Counted from the stretch's first letter, positions 27,542-38,419 are shown. The stretch: DNA of 64,000 bases from Georgenia satyanarayanai (GCF_900116375.1 NZ_UETB01000005.1:150184-214183); one strand, 5' to 3'. Program-made: numbers and translations. The notes: generated from the sequence alone by a model not told the origin.

Positions 27542-28461
27542 GCGGGGACTCCTTCCGTGCTGGGTGAGCCGGTCACCTCGAGGAAGACGTCCTCTAGGGT
27601 GCGGCGGACGGTGGTGATGTCGTCGGGGACGACGTCGTGGCGGGCGAGCTCGAGGACGACGGCGGGAAGCACCCGGCGCGTGCCCGTCACCTCGACCTCG
27701 CGGCCGTGGGCGACGACGTCGGTGACCTCGGGCAGGTCCCGCAGCAGCGCCGGGTCGAGCACCTCGGGCGTCGTCATGCGGAAGCTGCGCTGGTCTGCGC
27801 TGCCCGCCGCGAGCTCGGCCGGCGTGCCGTCGGCGACGACCCGACCGCCGTCGATGACGACGACACGGTCGCTCAGGTGCTCCGCCTCGTCCATGAAGTG
27901 GGTGACGAGGAGGATGGTGACGCCGCGCCGTCGGACACCGTCGATGAGGGCCCAGGTCTCGCGCCGGGCCTGGGGGTCCAGGCCGGTGGTGAGCTCGTCG
28001 AGGATGGCGATGCGCGGGTTGCCGACGAGGGCCAGCGCGATCGACAGGCGCTGCTGCAGGCCCCCGGAGAGGCGGTCGAAGCGCTTGTCGCGGTGCTCGG
28101 TGAGCCCGAGCAGCGCGAGGAGCTCCTGCCCGTCGGCGGGCTCGGCGTAGAAGGAGGCGTACAGCTCGATGGCCTCGGCCACGGTGATCTTCGGCGGCAG
28201 CTTGGCCTCCTGCAGCTGGATGCCCACGTGCTCACGGATGAGCTCGGGGTGGCGCTGCGGGTCGACGCCGAGGACACGGACCTCGCCGCCGTCGGCGGTG
28301 CGCAGGCCGGCGACGGTCTCGACCGTCGTCGTCTTGCCGGCGCCGTTGCGGCCGAGGACGGCGACGATCTCGCCGGGGTGGACGTCGAAGCTGACGTCGG
28401 CGACGGCGACCTTGTCGCCGTAGGTCTTGCGGAGGTGGCGGACCTCGATGACGGGTTCCAT
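27538..28461 (-). CDS. ABC transporter ATP-binding protein (DrrA-like)
   Basis: A 307-residue ATPase partnering the ABC-2 permease downstream. It carries Walker A (GRNGAGKTTTVE), the Q-loop region (IQLQEAKLPP), the signature LSGGLQQRLSIALAL, Walker B (IAILDELTTGLDPQ) and the switch His (LLVTHFMDEAEHL). A C-terminal regulatory tail of about 80 residues is typical of DrrA-like exporters. Walker B reads LDEL where most have LDEP. The ATG at 28461 is chosen for its GGAG spacing and MEPVIEVRHL start. Confidence 0.9.
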   Translation of the reverse strand: MEPVIEVRHLRKTYGDKVAVADVSFDVHPGEIVAVLGRNGAGKTTTVETVAGLRTADGGEVRVLGVDPQRHPELIREHVGIQLQEAKLPPKITVAEAIELYASFYAEPADGQELLALLGLTEHRDKRFDRLSGGLQQRLSIALALVGNPRIAILDELTTGLDPQARRETWALIDGVRRRGVTILLVTHFMDEAEHLSDRVVVIDGGRVVADGTPAELAAGSADQRSFRMTTPEVLDPALLRDLPEVTDVVAHGREVEVTGTRRVLPAVVLELARHDVVPDDITTVRRTLEDVFLEVTGSPSTEGVPA

Positions 28462-28462
28462 C

Positions 28463-29224
28463 TCATGACTCCGTTCGGGCGATCGGGACACGGCGGACGA
28501 GCAGGGCGAAGGCGAGTGCGGCCGCGAGGACGAGCACAGCGCCCACGAGGTAGCCGCTCCAGCCCGGCGCGTCGAAGGGGACGAAGGGGGCCTCCGTCCA
28601 GCTCGTCATGAACATGACGGCGAGGATCGGCGAGATGGTGAGCGGCAGCGCGAGGGTGCCCCACCAGCCGCCGAGCCGGTAGTAGGTGATGCCGACGAGG
28701 AGTCCGGTGAGGGTGCCGGAGAGCCCGAGGAGGGCGTGGTCGACGAGGAGCGTCCCGAGCCCCGACTCCCACACGCCCGCGGTGTACTCCTCCCCCGGCT
28801 CCGCGTCGTGCTGCCACCCCATGCGGTCGTAGAGCATCCCCTCGAGGAGGAGGAGCCCCGCGGCGGTCACGGCGTGGAGCAGTGAGCTGCTCACCGCGGC
28901 GACGAGCCCGCCGGTGAGGAACGAGCGACGGGTCATGCCGTTGGCGACGTGCGCGGTGAGGTACGTCGTCGCGACGATGACGGCGATCGAGAAGAGGAAC
29001 CACACGAGCGGGCCGTTGCGGACGAACTGGACGACCGACACGTTGACGGTGCCGACCCGGTCGACGACGGCGATGGCGACGGCAGCGCCGACGACGACGA
29101 CCGCCCACAGCCACACCCACATGAGCAGGTAGACCTGCAGGTGGTGGACCGCCGAGCGGACCCACTGCGGGCGGCTGACGCTCACGCTGCCGCGCAGGCG
29201 CGGGGCTGAGGTGCCGGTGATCAT
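28463..29224 (-). CDS. Membrane protein, probable ABC permease subunit
   Basis: A 253-residue protein with about six hydrophobic segments (for example residues 33-54 and 75-95). It overlaps the upstream ATPase gene by four bases and precedes the next ATPase by one base, so it is probably the permease of the GntR-linked transporter. No strong family signature is visible. A loop near residues 130-155 is acidic and aromatic (MGWQHDAEPGEEYTAGVWES). Confidence 0.75.
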   Translation of the reverse strand: MITGTSAPRLRGSVSVSRPQWVRSAVHHLQVYLLMWVWLWAVVVVGAAVAIAVVDRVGTVNVSVVQFVRNGPLVWFLFSIAVIVATTYLTAHVANGMTRRSFLTGGLVAAVSSSLLHAVTAAGLLLLEGMLYDRMGWQHDAEPGEEYTAGVWESGLGTLLVDHALLGLSGTLTGLLVGITYYRLGGWWGTLALPLTISPILAVMFMTSWTEAPFVPFDAPGWSGYLVGAVLVLAAALAFALLVRRVPIARTES

Positions 29225-30102
29225 CGGCGGGCCTCCTTCTCGGTGAGGGCGATGAACAGGTCCTCGATCGGGACGGCACCGAGCTCGAGGGAGGCGGCGC
29301 GGAAGCGGCCGAGCGTGGCGTCGTCGATCCGGCCGAGCACGGTGACCCGCTTGGTGGGTCCGAGCACCTGCTCGCCGAGCACGCGCAGGCCGGCCGTGGC
29401 GGCGTCGACGTCGGCGGCCAGGCCGGTCACCGTGACGCCGTGGCTGCGCAGGGTCTCGGCCTCCTCGGCGAGCAGCACCGTGCCGCCGTCGAGGACGACG
29501 ACGTTCTCGAAGAGCCGCTCGACCTCCCCGATGAGGTGGCTGGAGAGGATGATCGTGCGCGGGTGCTCGACGTAGTCGGCGATGAGGAGGTCGTAGAAGC
29601 GGCGGCGTGACGGGGCGTCCATGCCGAGGTAGACCTCGTCGAACATCGTCACCGGCGCGCGGGAGGCGAGCCCGATGACGGCACCGAAGGCGGAGCGCTG
29701 GCCGCGGGAGAGCTTGCCCGGCTTCTTGCGCGGGTCGAGCCCGAAGGCGTCGAGGAGCTCCTCGGCGTAGGCCTGGTCCCAGGTGGGCCGGGCGGAGGCG
29801 ACGAGCTCGAGGCTGGCCTTGAGCTTCTCCTCGCTCAGCACGTCCCCGCTCTCGCGGATGAGGCAGACGCTCTCCATGAGGCGCTCGTCCTCGAAGGGGT
29901 CGCGACCGTCGACACGGACGGTGCCGCTCGTCGGGCGCCGCAGGGAGGCGATCGTCGAGAGCATGCTCGTCTTGCCCGAGCCGTTGCGGCCGAGGAGCCC
30001 GGTGATGCTGTCCGCCGGGAAGCGGACGGTGGCGGAGTCGACGGCGCGGGTGTCGCGGTAGTCGACCGTGAGCCCGGTGAGCTCGACGTCGAGGCCGCTC
30101 AT
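29221..30102 (-). CDS. ABC transporter ATP-binding protein (YtrB-like)
   Basis: A 293-residue ATPase following the GntR regulator. Walker A is GRNGSGKTSMLS, the signature is atypical (KLSRGQRSAFGAVIGLA instead of LSGGQ), Walker B is PVTMFDEVYLGMD, and the switch His lies in IILSSHLIGEVE. This layout, with a LSRGQ signature and FDEVYLGMD, resembles YtrB/YtrE-type ATPases of GntR-regulated antibiotic-responsive operons. It overlaps both neighbours by four bases. Confidence 0.88.
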   Translation of the reverse strand: MSGLDVELTGLTVDYRDTRAVDSATVRFPADSITGLLGRNGSGKTSMLSTIASLRRPTSGTVRVDGRDPFEDERLMESVCLIRESGDVLSEEKLKASLELVASARPTWDQAYAEELLDAFGLDPRKKPGKLSRGQRSAFGAVIGLASRAPVTMFDEVYLGMDAPSRRRFYDLLIADYVEHPRTIILSSHLIGEVERLFENVVVLDGGTVLLAEEAETLRSHGVTVTGLAADVDAATAGLRVLGEQVLGPTKRVTVLGRIDDATLGRFRAASLELGAVPIEDLFIALTEKEARR

Positions 30103-30461
30103 GCTCCGGCTCCCTTCTGCTGGATGTAGCGGACGAGGTCGTCGGGGCTGATGCCCAGCACCCGGGCCTCGTCGAGCACCTGGTCGAGGTGGTCGGTGAA
30201 GAAGGCGCCGCGGCGGTGCTCGCGCAGCCGCTCCCGGGCGCCGTCGGCGACGAACATGCCCACTCCTCGCTGCTTGTAGATGACGCCCTCGTCGACCAGC
30301 TGCGCGAAGGCCTTGGCCGCGGTGGCGGGGTTGATGCGGTAGGTCGTGGCGTACTGGGTGGTGCTCATGACCTGGTCCCCCTCGGCCAGCGCGCCGTCGA
30401 GGACCTGGCGACGCAGGTGCTCGGCGATCTGCACGTAGATCGGCTCCGGTCCGTCGAACAT
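30099..30461 (-). CDS. GntR-family transcriptional regulator, YtrA subfamily
   Basis: A 120-residue repressor-type protein. The N-terminal winged helix-turn-helix (PIYVQIAEHLRRQVLDGALAEGDQVMSTTQYATTYRINPATAAKAFAQLVDEGVIYKQRG, in pieces) spans about residues 8-70. The C-terminal part is only about 45 residues, as in YtrA-type GntR proteins with no ligand-binding domain. The ATG at 30461 (MFDGPEP) follows GGGAGGTGGGAG. It heads an operon of two ATPases and two permeases. A perfect operator-like palindrome lies just upstream (30483-30508). Confidence 0.93.
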   Translation of the reverse strand: MFDGPEPIYVQIAEHLRRQVLDGALAEGDQVMSTTQYATTYRINPATAAKAFAQLVDEGVIYKQRGVGMFVADGARERLREHRRGAFFTDHLDQVLDEARVLGISPDDLVRYIQQKGAGA

Positions 30462-30482
30462 CTCCCACCTCCCTCGCCTCAC

Positions 30483-30508
30483 TGGTTCATTACTCCACTA
30501 ATGAACCA
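30483..30508. promoter_or_regulatory. Operator of the YtrA-type GntR operon
   Basis: TGGTTCATTA, a 6-bp spacer (CTCCAC), then TAATGAACCA: a perfect 10-bp inverted repeat, 22 bp upstream of the GntR start codon. The AT-rich arms stand out in this GC-rich DNA. The position and symmetry fit an autoregulatory operator overlapping the promoter. YtrA-type sites elsewhere are also long inverted repeats. Confidence 0.8.
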
Positions 30509-30564
30509 CGGAAGTAGGCGCGCGTCAAGGCCTCGCGGGCACGTGCCGGCCGCGGGAGGCTGGG

Positions 30565-31956
30565 TCAGGCGGGGAGGACGTTGTGGTTGAGCCGGAAGAG
30601 GTTCTCCGGGTCGTAGCGCCGCTTGAGCCCGGCGAGGCGGGCGAGGGTGTCGTCGCCGTAGACGGCCCGTGCGCCCCGGTCGCCGGGCTCGCTGCCCATG
30701 AAGTTGACGTACAGGCCACCGGTGGAGGCCGGCGCCATGTCCTGCGCGAACGCGCGCACCCACGCGGTGCGGGCGCCGTCGAGGGCCGGGTCGGTCCACG
30801 CGCCGTAGACGTTGAGCCAGAACCGGGCACCACGCGCGGGGAACGGCGTGGCGTCCGCCGGGACGCGGGCGAACGCCCCGCCCATGTGGTGGATGTCGAT
30901 GCCCGTCCCGGCCCAGCGCTGCTCGCCCGCGCGCCGCAGGAGCACCTCGGTCACGTCGTCGTCGAGGCGGTCGAAGGACGTGTTGCGCCAGTACCCGCGG
31001 CGGTCCCGGCCCCCGAGGACGTCGAAGGCGGACTGCCAGGCCACCCAGTCGGCCTCGGGCGACTCCTCGTCCGGCGGCGCGGCGGCGCGCAGCTCGGACA
31101 CGAGCCGCTCTCCCGTGGCGCCGTCGTCGGGGTCGGCCCACACCGAGGCGAGGACCAGGAGCGGCTCGTCCCCGGCCCCGAGCTCCGGCGGCGGCACGAG
31201 GAAGGTCGCGATCGACTGCATCGCGTCGGGCAGCTCCCGCGTCCACTCCTCCCACGCGCGCAGCGCCTGGGGCCACCGCGGCTCGCCGTAGACGAGCTCG
31301 ACCGCCACCAGCGGTGCGGGCAGGGGTCGGGCGCGGTAGGTGAAGCTCGTGACGACGCCGAAGTTGCCGCCTCCGCCGCGCAACCCCCACAGGAGGTCCG
31401 TGTGCTCCGTCCCGCTCGCCGTCACCCGCTCACCCGACGCCGTGACGACGGTGGCGGCGAGGAGGTTGTCGGCCGTCAGGCCGTAGGCACGGGTGAGCCA
31501 CCCGACCCCGCCGCCGAGGGTGAGGCCCCCGACACCGGTCTGCGACACCACGCCGAGCGGCACGACAAGACCGTGTGGTGTGGTGGCGCGGTCGACGTCG
31601 GCGAGCCGGGCCCCACCACCGGCCCGGACGGTGGCGGCCTCCGGCTCCACCTCCACCCGGTCGAGGGCGGCGAGGTCGATGACGATGCCGGCGTCCACGG
31701 TGCCGTACCCGGCGACGCCGTGCCCACCACCGCGCACGGCGAGCGGGAGCCCGTGGTCACGGGCGTAGCCGACCACGGTGACGACGTCCTCCTCGTCCGC
31801 GACCCGGACCACCGCGAGCGGGAACCTGTCGATGATCCCGTTCCACACGCGACGGGCCTCGTCGTAGCCCTCGTCATCGGCCCCCAGCACGGCGCCGGAG
31901 ACGCGGGCGCGGAGATCGGGCACCGGGTCCTGGGCAGCGACGGTCGCGGCGTCCAT
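30565..31956 (-). CDS. FAD-linked oxidoreductase with berberine-bridge (BBE) C-terminus
   Basis: A 463-residue flavoprotein of the PCMH/BBE type. The N-terminal FAD domain contains VRGGGHGVAGYG, where the His is the usual covalent-FAD ligand, and GVGGLTLGGGVGWLTRAYGLTADNLL. At the second covalent position, where some members have Cys, this reads T-G-V-G-G. The C-terminal BBE motif is YDPENLFRLNHNV. The family oxidises alcohols, sugars or alkaloid-like substrates; the substrate is unknown here. GGAGG precedes the ATG at 31956. It stands alone between the GntR operon and an amidohydrolase. Confidence 0.85.
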   Translation of the reverse strand: MDAATVAAQDPVPDLRARVSGAVLGADDEGYDEARRVWNGIIDRFPLAVVRVADEEDVVTVVGYARDHGLPLAVRGGGHGVAGYGTVDAGIVIDLAALDRVEVEPEAATVRAGGGARLADVDRATTPHGLVVPLGVVSQTGVGGLTLGGGVGWLTRAYGLTADNLLAATVVTASGERVTASGTEHTDLLWGLRGGGGNFGVVTSFTYRARPLPAPLVAVELVYGEPRWPQALRAWEEWTRELPDAMQSIATFLVPPPELGAGDEPLLVLASVWADPDDGATGERLVSELRAAAPPDEESPEADWVAWQSAFDVLGGRDRRGYWRNTSFDRLDDDVTEVLLRRAGEQRWAGTGIDIHHMGGAFARVPADATPFPARGARFWLNVYGAWTDPALDGARTAWVRAFAQDMAPASTGGLYVNFMGSEPGDRGARAVYGDDTLARLAGLKRRYDPENLFRLNHNVLPA

Positions 31957-32055
31957 GAGAGCCTCCGTTGGTCCGCGCGGCCCACCGGCCGTGCGACCGC
32001 GCACCTGGCCGGAACGGTACTCCTGCTGGATGCGCTGCGGTAGGGCGCCCGGCCC

Positions 32056-33144
32056 TCAGAACAGCTCGCCGCGCAGGACGACGGCGCGCGGGTCCGCGAG
32101 GACGGAGACGTCCTCGCGGGGGTCCTCGGCGTAGACGACGACGTCGGCCGGTGCACCCTCCCGGATGCCGGGCACACCCAGCAGGTCACGCGCTCGCCAG
32201 CTGGCGGCGGCGACGACGTCGAGCGCGGGGACGCCGGCCCGCACGACCTCGACGAGCTCGGCGGGCAGCGACCCGTGCACGATGGTGCCTCCGGCGTCGG
32301 AGCCCATGAGCAGCGGCACGCCGGCCTCGTGGAAGGCACGCACCTGCTCGTGGCGGCGCTCGTGCATCGCGCGCATGCGCGCGGCGTACACGGGGTACTT
32401 GGTAGCGGCCAGCTCGGCGAAGTCCGCGAAGTGGGCCACCTGGAGCAGGGTCGGGGTGACGGGTATGCGGCGGCGGGCGGCCTCGGCGATGTGGTCCGCC
32501 GTCATCCCGGTCCCGTGCTCGATGCCGTCGATGCCGGCGTCGAGGAGGTCGTCGACCACCTCGCGGGAGAAGGCGTGGGCGGTGACCTTGGCGCCCGCCT
32601 CGTGGGCGGCCGCGACGCCCTCGGCGAGGACGTCGGCGGGCCACAGCGGGCGCAGGTCGGAGTCGACACCCTCGGACCGGTCGATCCAGTCGGCGACGAC
32701 CTTCACCCAGCCGTCCCCGTAGGCGGCCTCCTCCGCCATCGCCTGCGGGAGCCGGGCGACGTCGTCGAGCTCGCGCCCGTAGTGGCGCAGGTACCTCTTG
32801 GGCCGCGCGAGGTGGTGGCCGGCACGGATGAGCCTGGGCAGGTCGGTCCGCTGCTGGACCCACCGGTTGTCCTGCGGTGAGCCGGCGTCACGGACGAGGA
32901 GCGTGCCGGCGTCGCGGTCGGCCTTGGCCTGGACCTCGGCCTCCTCCACGCTCACCGCCCCCTCGGGACCGAGCCCGATGTGGCAGTGCACGTCGACGAG
33001 CCCGGGCAGCACCCAGCCCTCGACCTCGCGTGCCGGCCCGGCCGGCGGCTCGAGCGTGAGGCGGCCGTCGACCACCCAGCACTCGTCGAGCTCGGCGGTG
33101 TCGCCGACGACGATCGTCCCGGTCAGGTGCAGCGGCTGGCCCAT
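32056..33144 (-). CDS. Amidohydrolase-family metal-dependent hydrolase
   Basis: A 362-residue amidohydrolase of the imidazolonepropionase/prolidase-like type. Metal and active-site elements: VDVHCHIGLG (H-x-H), VTAHAFSRE, IDGIEHGTGM and LMGSDAGGTIVHG (Asp). The small beta-sandwich domain is formed by the N-terminus (TGTIVVGD) and the C-terminus (PADVVVYAEDPREDVSVLADPRAVVLRG). It starts 10 bp after ffh and may be cotranscribed with it. The substrate is not predictable. Confidence 0.85.
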   Translation of the reverse strand: MGQPLHLTGTIVVGDTAELDECWVVDGRLTLEPPAGPAREVEGWVLPGLVDVHCHIGLGPEGAVSVEEAEVQAKADRDAGTLLVRDAGSPQDNRWVQQRTDLPRLIRAGHHLARPKRYLRHYGRELDDVARLPQAMAEEAAYGDGWVKVVADWIDRSEGVDSDLRPLWPADVLAEGVAAAHEAGAKVTAHAFSREVVDDLLDAGIDGIEHGTGMTADHIAEAARRRIPVTPTLLQVAHFADFAELAATKYPVYAARMRAMHERRHEQVRAFHEAGVPLLMGSDAGGTIVHGSLPAELVEVVRAGVPALDVVAAASWRARDLLGVPGIREGAPADVVVYAEDPREDVSVLADPRAVVLRGELF

Positions 33145-33154
33145 CCCACTCCCG

Positions 33155-34729
33155 TCAGCGCAGGTACTTCTGCAGGTCCTCGAGGTCGGGCACGGCGTCC
33201 GGGTCCGCCCCGGCGCCGCCCCCGAGACCGAAGGAGGACCCGGTGGGCGCGGCGGGCTGTTCGGCGGCCTTGCGCAGCGCCTCGGCCTCCTGCTTGGCAC
33301 GCTTGGCCGGGTTGCCGGACTTGCCCTTCTTGCCCTTCTTCGGCGGGGGCGCCATGCGTCCCTTGGACTTCTTGCCGCCGCCGGGCAGGCCGCCGGGACC
33401 GAAGCCGCCGGGGGGCATCTTCCCGCCGGAACGGGCCATCTGCCGCATCATCGTCTTCGCCTGCTCGAAGCGCTCCATGAGCTGGTTGATCTCGGTGACG
33501 GTCGTGCCCGAGCCGCGGGCGATGCGCGAGCGGCGGGAGCCGTTGATGATCTTCGGGTTCGCCCGCTCCTGGGGCGTCATCGAGCGGACCATCGCCTCGA
33601 TGCGGTCGACCTCGCGCTCGTCGAAGTTCTCCAGGGCCTCGCGCATCTGGCCGGCGCCCGGGAGCATCCCGAGCACCTTCTTCATCGAGCCCATCTTCTT
33701 GAGCTGCTGCATCTGGTCGAGGAAGTCCTGCAGCGTGAAGTCCTCGCCGCCGGCGACCTTGGCCGCCATCCGCTCGGCCTCGTCCTGGTCGAACGCACGC
33801 TCGGCCTGCTCGATGAGCGTGAGGATGTCGCCCATGTCGAGGATGCGCGAGGCCATCCGGTCGGCGTGGAAGCGCTCGAAGTCGGTGAGCTTCTCACCGG
33901 TGGAGGCGAAGAGGACGGGCCGGCCGGTGACCTTCGCGACGGAGAGCGCGGCGCCACCGCGGGCGTCGCCGTCGAGCTTGGTGAGGACGACGCCGGTGAA
34001 GTCGACGCCCTCCTGGAAGGCCTGCGCCGTCGCGACGGCGTCCTGGCCGATCATCGCGTCGAGGACGAAGAGGGTCTCGTCGGGCTGGACGACGTCCTTG
34101 ATGGCCGCGGCCTGCGCCATCATCTCGCTGTCGACGCCGAGACGGCCGGCGGTGTCGACGATGACGACGGAGTAGAGCTTGTCCTGCGCGTGGGCCAGGC
34201 CCGAGCGCGCCACCTCGATGGGGTCACCGACGCCGTTGCCCGGCTCGGGCGCCCACACCGGCACGCCGGCCCGCTCGCCGACCACCTGCAGCTGGGTGAC
34301 GGCGTTGGGGCGCTGGAGGTCGGAGGCGACGAGGAGGGGGGTCTGGCCCTGGTCCTTGAGCCACTTCGCGAGCTTCCCGGCGAGGGTGGTCTTACCGGCG
34401 CCCTGGAGGCCGGCGAGCATGATGACCGTGGGCGGACGCTTGGCGAAGCGCAGGTCACGGGCCTGGCCACCGAGGATCTCGACGAGCTCGGAGTTGACGA
34501 TCTTGACGATCTGCTGGCCCGGGTTGAGGGCGCTGGAGACCTCGGCGCCGAGCGCCCGCTCGCGCACGGCGGCGGTGAACTCGCGCACCACCGGCAGGGC
34601 GACGTCCGCCTCGAGGAGGGCGCGCCGGATCTCGGAGACGGTGGTGGTGATGTCCTGCTCGGACAGCCGGCCCTTGCCGCGCAGGTTGCGGAAGGTGGCT
34701 GTCAGGCGGTCGGAGAGGCTGGCGAACAA
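33155..34729 (-). CDS. ffh: Signal recognition particle protein Ffh
   Basis: The SRP GTPase that binds signal sequences and 4.5S RNA. The 524-residue protein has the N domain, the G domain (GLQGAGKTTLAGKLAKWL, VDTAGRLGVD, TKLDGDARGGAALS) and the Met-rich M domain (MQQLKKMGSMKKVLGMLPGAGQM, then INGSRRSRIARGSG). The C-terminal 90 residues are a Gly/Lys/Pro-rich tail. The best start is an unusual TTG at 34729, nine bases after GAGGAACG, giving LFASLSDRL; no ATG or GTG fits the conserved N-terminus. It lies 28 bp after glnD. Confidence 0.95.
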   Translation of the reverse strand: MFASLSDRLTATFRNLRGKGRLSEQDITTTVSEIRRALLEADVALPVVREFTAAVRERALGAEVSSALNPGQQIVKIVNSELVEILGGQARDLRFAKRPPTVIMLAGLQGAGKTTLAGKLAKWLKDQGQTPLLVASDLQRPNAVTQLQVVGERAGVPVWAPEPGNGVGDPIEVARSGLAHAQDKLYSVVIVDTAGRLGVDSEMMAQAAAIKDVVQPDETLFVLDAMIGQDAVATAQAFQEGVDFTGVVLTKLDGDARGGAALSVAKVTGRPVLFASTGEKLTDFERFHADRMASRILDMGDILTLIEQAERAFDQDEAERMAAKVAGGEDFTLQDFLDQMQQLKKMGSMKKVLGMLPGAGQMREALENFDEREVDRIEAMVRSMTPQERANPKIINGSRRSRIARGSGTTVTEINQLMERFEQAKTMMRQMARSGGKMPPGGFGPGGLPGGGKKSKGRMAPPPKKGKKGKSGNPAKRAKQEAEALRKAAEQPAAPTGSSFGLGGGAGADPDAVPDLEDLQKYLR

Positions 34730-34757
34730 GGACGTTCCTCGTGCTCGTTGGGTCCGG

Positions 34758-36560
34758 TCAGAGCTCCAGGGTACTTGGCGGCACCGACGGCGCGTGCCGC
34801 AGCCGCTCACGGCCCCGCGCGAGGAGCTCACCGACCAGCCGGGCACGCCACGGCGTCCACGCGACAGGGCCCGCCGCGCTCGCGTCGGCCTCGGTGAGCA
34901 GCGCGAGGAGCTCGAGGGTGACGGGACGGTGCCCGACGGCGGCGAGCAGCTCCTCCGCGACCTCCGGGTCCGCCGGGTCGCGCGTCGTGGCGAGGGTGGC
35001 GAGCGTGAGGTGCTCACGCACGAGGAGGGTGACCGTCGTCGCGACCGGGGAGGGCAGCCCGAGCCGCGCGACGACGACCGCGGCCCGCCGCTCCCCCTCT
35101 CGCGAGTGGTCCGCCGCGCCGTCGACCTTGCCGATGTCGTGGAGGAGCGCCGCCAGCAGGAGTGTCGTCCGGGCCGCCTCCGTCAGACGCGGGGCGCGGT
35201 CGCGCAGCAGCTCGGCGGCGTTGGCGGCGGTCTGGACGAGGTGCCGGTCGACGGTGTGCCGGTGCACCGGCGACCGCTGGGGACGGTTGCGCACGTCCCG
35301 CCACTCCCCGATCCACTGCGTCACCACGCCGGCCAGGTCCAGCGCCTCCCACACGGGGATCTGCGCGAGGCCGGAGGCGAGCAGCTCGAGGAGGTCCGAC
35401 CGGGCGCTCTCCGGCCAGGGGACCGGCGGCGCTGGCGCCCGCCGGAGGCTCTCGAGGGTGACCGGTGACAGCGGCAGACCGGTCCTCGCCGCGGCGGCCG
35501 CCGCGCGCAGCGTGAGGCCGGTGTCCTGCTCGACATCGGCATCGGTCGCGAGGACGAGCTCGCCGTCGTGCTCGGCCAGCCCCGCCGCGACGTGACGCAG
35601 CCGGGGGGCCACGCGCCGTCCGCGCACCACCGTCGGGCCGCGGCGCAGCAGCGCGGTCCGGCGCAGCGCCTGGCGGGCGCGGCGGACGGTGAGGTCGAGC
35701 GCGGCGGTGACGACACGGGCGGCCTGGGCCAGCTCGGCGAGCAGCGCGTCCGGGCCGTCCAGGCCGAGCCGCGCCGCGACGTCGGGCGTGTCGGCGCGCA
35801 GCAGCCGCGTGGTGCGGCGGCCGGTCACGACGGCGACGGCGTCGCGCACGTCGAGGAGGAACCCGGCGGCGTCGTCGACCTCGCCGTGGGGCCGGTCGGC
35901 GAGCCAGGTGGCGGCGAGCGCCCGCAGGACGACGACGTCGCGCAGCCCGCCGCGGGCCTCCTTGAGGTCCGGCTCGACGAGGTAGGCGAGCTCGCCGTGC
36001 CGCTCCCCGCGCTCACGCACCGAGCCGAGCAGCTCCGGCAGGCGACGGCGGGCCGCGGACCGCCAGTCGGCGAGCACGGCGCTCCGGGCACGGGCGACGA
36101 CGTCGGTGTCCCCGGCCACGTGCCGGATGTCGAGCAGACCGACGGCGGAGACGAGGTCGTCGGAGGCGACCTGGCGGCACCCGGCCAGGCTGCGCACGGC
36201 GTGGTCGACGTCGAGGCCGGAGTCCCACAGCGGGTACCACAGCGCCTGCGCCAGCGGCGCGACGGCCGCGGCGTCGTGGTGGCGCCCGTCGTGGAGGAGG
36301 ACGACGTCGAGGTCGCTCGTCGGTCCGGCGTCGCGCCGCCCCTGCGACCCGACGACGGCGAGCGCGAGGCCGGTCGGCGTGTCCGGGACCGCGGCGTCCC
36401 ACAGCCCGGCGAGGGCGGCGTCGACGAGGCCGGAGAGCTCGGCGCGGTACCGGGTGCCGGCCGTCGCACGACCGCTGCCCGCCCCGGCCTGGGCCGGGAC
36501 GGGCAGCGGGAGGGCGAGCCGGGCCGCGCGCAGGTCGTCGACGGTGTGCGCGCGGCCCAC
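34758..36560 (-). CDS. glnD: [Protein-PII] uridylyltransferase-like GlnD, lacking the C-terminal ACT domains
   Basis: GlnD modifies PII at its T-loop Tyr in response to glutamine (adenylylation in some actinobacteria). The nucleotidyltransferase domain is present ([23 protein letters not shown], with the G-S and D-x-D motif), as is the helical middle region ([18 protein letters not shown]). The HD domain has [18 protein letters not shown] and REHL. The protein ends at residue 600, right after the HD domain. Full-length GlnD (about 800-890) has two ACT domains there. The stop is followed after 28 bp by ffh, so this is not an obvious frameshift. Starts at GTG 36560, two bases after glnB. Confidence 0.9.
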   Translation of the reverse strand: MGRAHTVDDLRAARLALPLPVPAQAGAGSGRATAGTRYRAELSGLVDAALAGLWDAAVPDTPTGLALAVVGSQGRRDAGPTSDLDVVLLHDGRHHDAAAVAPLAQALWYPLWDSGLDVDHAVRSLAGCRQVASDDLVSAVGLLDIRHVAGDTDVVARARSAVLADWRSAARRRLPELLGSVRERGERHGELAYLVEPDLKEARGGLRDVVVLRALAATWLADRPHGEVDDAAGFLLDVRDAVAVVTGRRTTRLLRADTPDVAARLGLDGPDALLAELAQAARVVTAALDLTVRRARQALRRTALLRRGPTVVRGRRVAPRLRHVAAGLAEHDGELVLATDADVEQDTGLTLRAAAAAARTGLPLSPVTLESLRRAPAPPVPWPESARSDLLELLASGLAQIPVWEALDLAGVVTQWIGEWRDVRNRPQRSPVHRHTVDRHLVQTAANAAELLRDRAPRLTEAARTTLLLAALLHDIGKVDGAADHSREGERRAAVVVARLGLPSPVATTVTLLVREHLTLATLATTRDPADPEVAEELLAAVGHRPVTLELLALLTEADASAAGPVAWTPWRARLVGELLARGRERLRHAPSVPPSTLEL

Positions 36561-36562
36561 GG

Positions 36563-38217
<1,655 letters not shown>

Positions 38218-38277
38218 GGGTGGTCCTCTCGATCCCGGCTCCTTGCGGCCGGCTGAGGACCACCCTGCTCGCACCAT

Positions 38278-38346
38278 GTTTCAGGCACGGCGCGGCAATG
38301 TTTCGACCGGGTGACGTTCTTCGCCGTCGTGTGACGGGCATGTTTC
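38278..38346. promoter_or_regulatory. GlnR-type binding boxes upstream of amtB
   Basis: Read on the minus strand, GTCAC-N6-GAAAC-N6-GCGCC-N6-GAAAC spans 38315 to 38278. This matches the actinobacterial GlnR consensus gTnAC-N6-GaAAC with 6-bp spacing in a row. A second set, GAAAC-N6-GTCAC, lies just upstream (38346 to 38331). The proximal edge is 60 bp from the amtB start. GlnR itself is not in the window. Confidence 0.8.
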
Positions 38347-38391
38347 CCCGCCGCCGGCGACCACCCCCGCACCATGCGCCCTCTGTGCCCA

Positions 38392-38419
38392 CTGTGCGCC
38401 CGTTCGAACGGGCGCACAG
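38392..38419. terminator. 28-nt perfect palindrome between ftsY and amtB
   Basis: CTGTGCGCCCGTTC followed immediately by its reverse complement. A third half-copy (GGGGCGCACAGTG) follows at 38430-38442, and a related half-copy precedes it. Located 37 bp downstream of the ftsY stop and upstream of the amtB promoter. It is a plausible terminator for ftsY or a barrier protecting the amtB promoter. Confidence 0.55.

Noticed and set aside
34730..34757. A frameshift at the end of glnD hiding ACT domains
   Set aside because: Only 28 bp separate glnD from ffh, too little for ACT-domain remnants, and no ACT-like sequence is seen in the other frames there.
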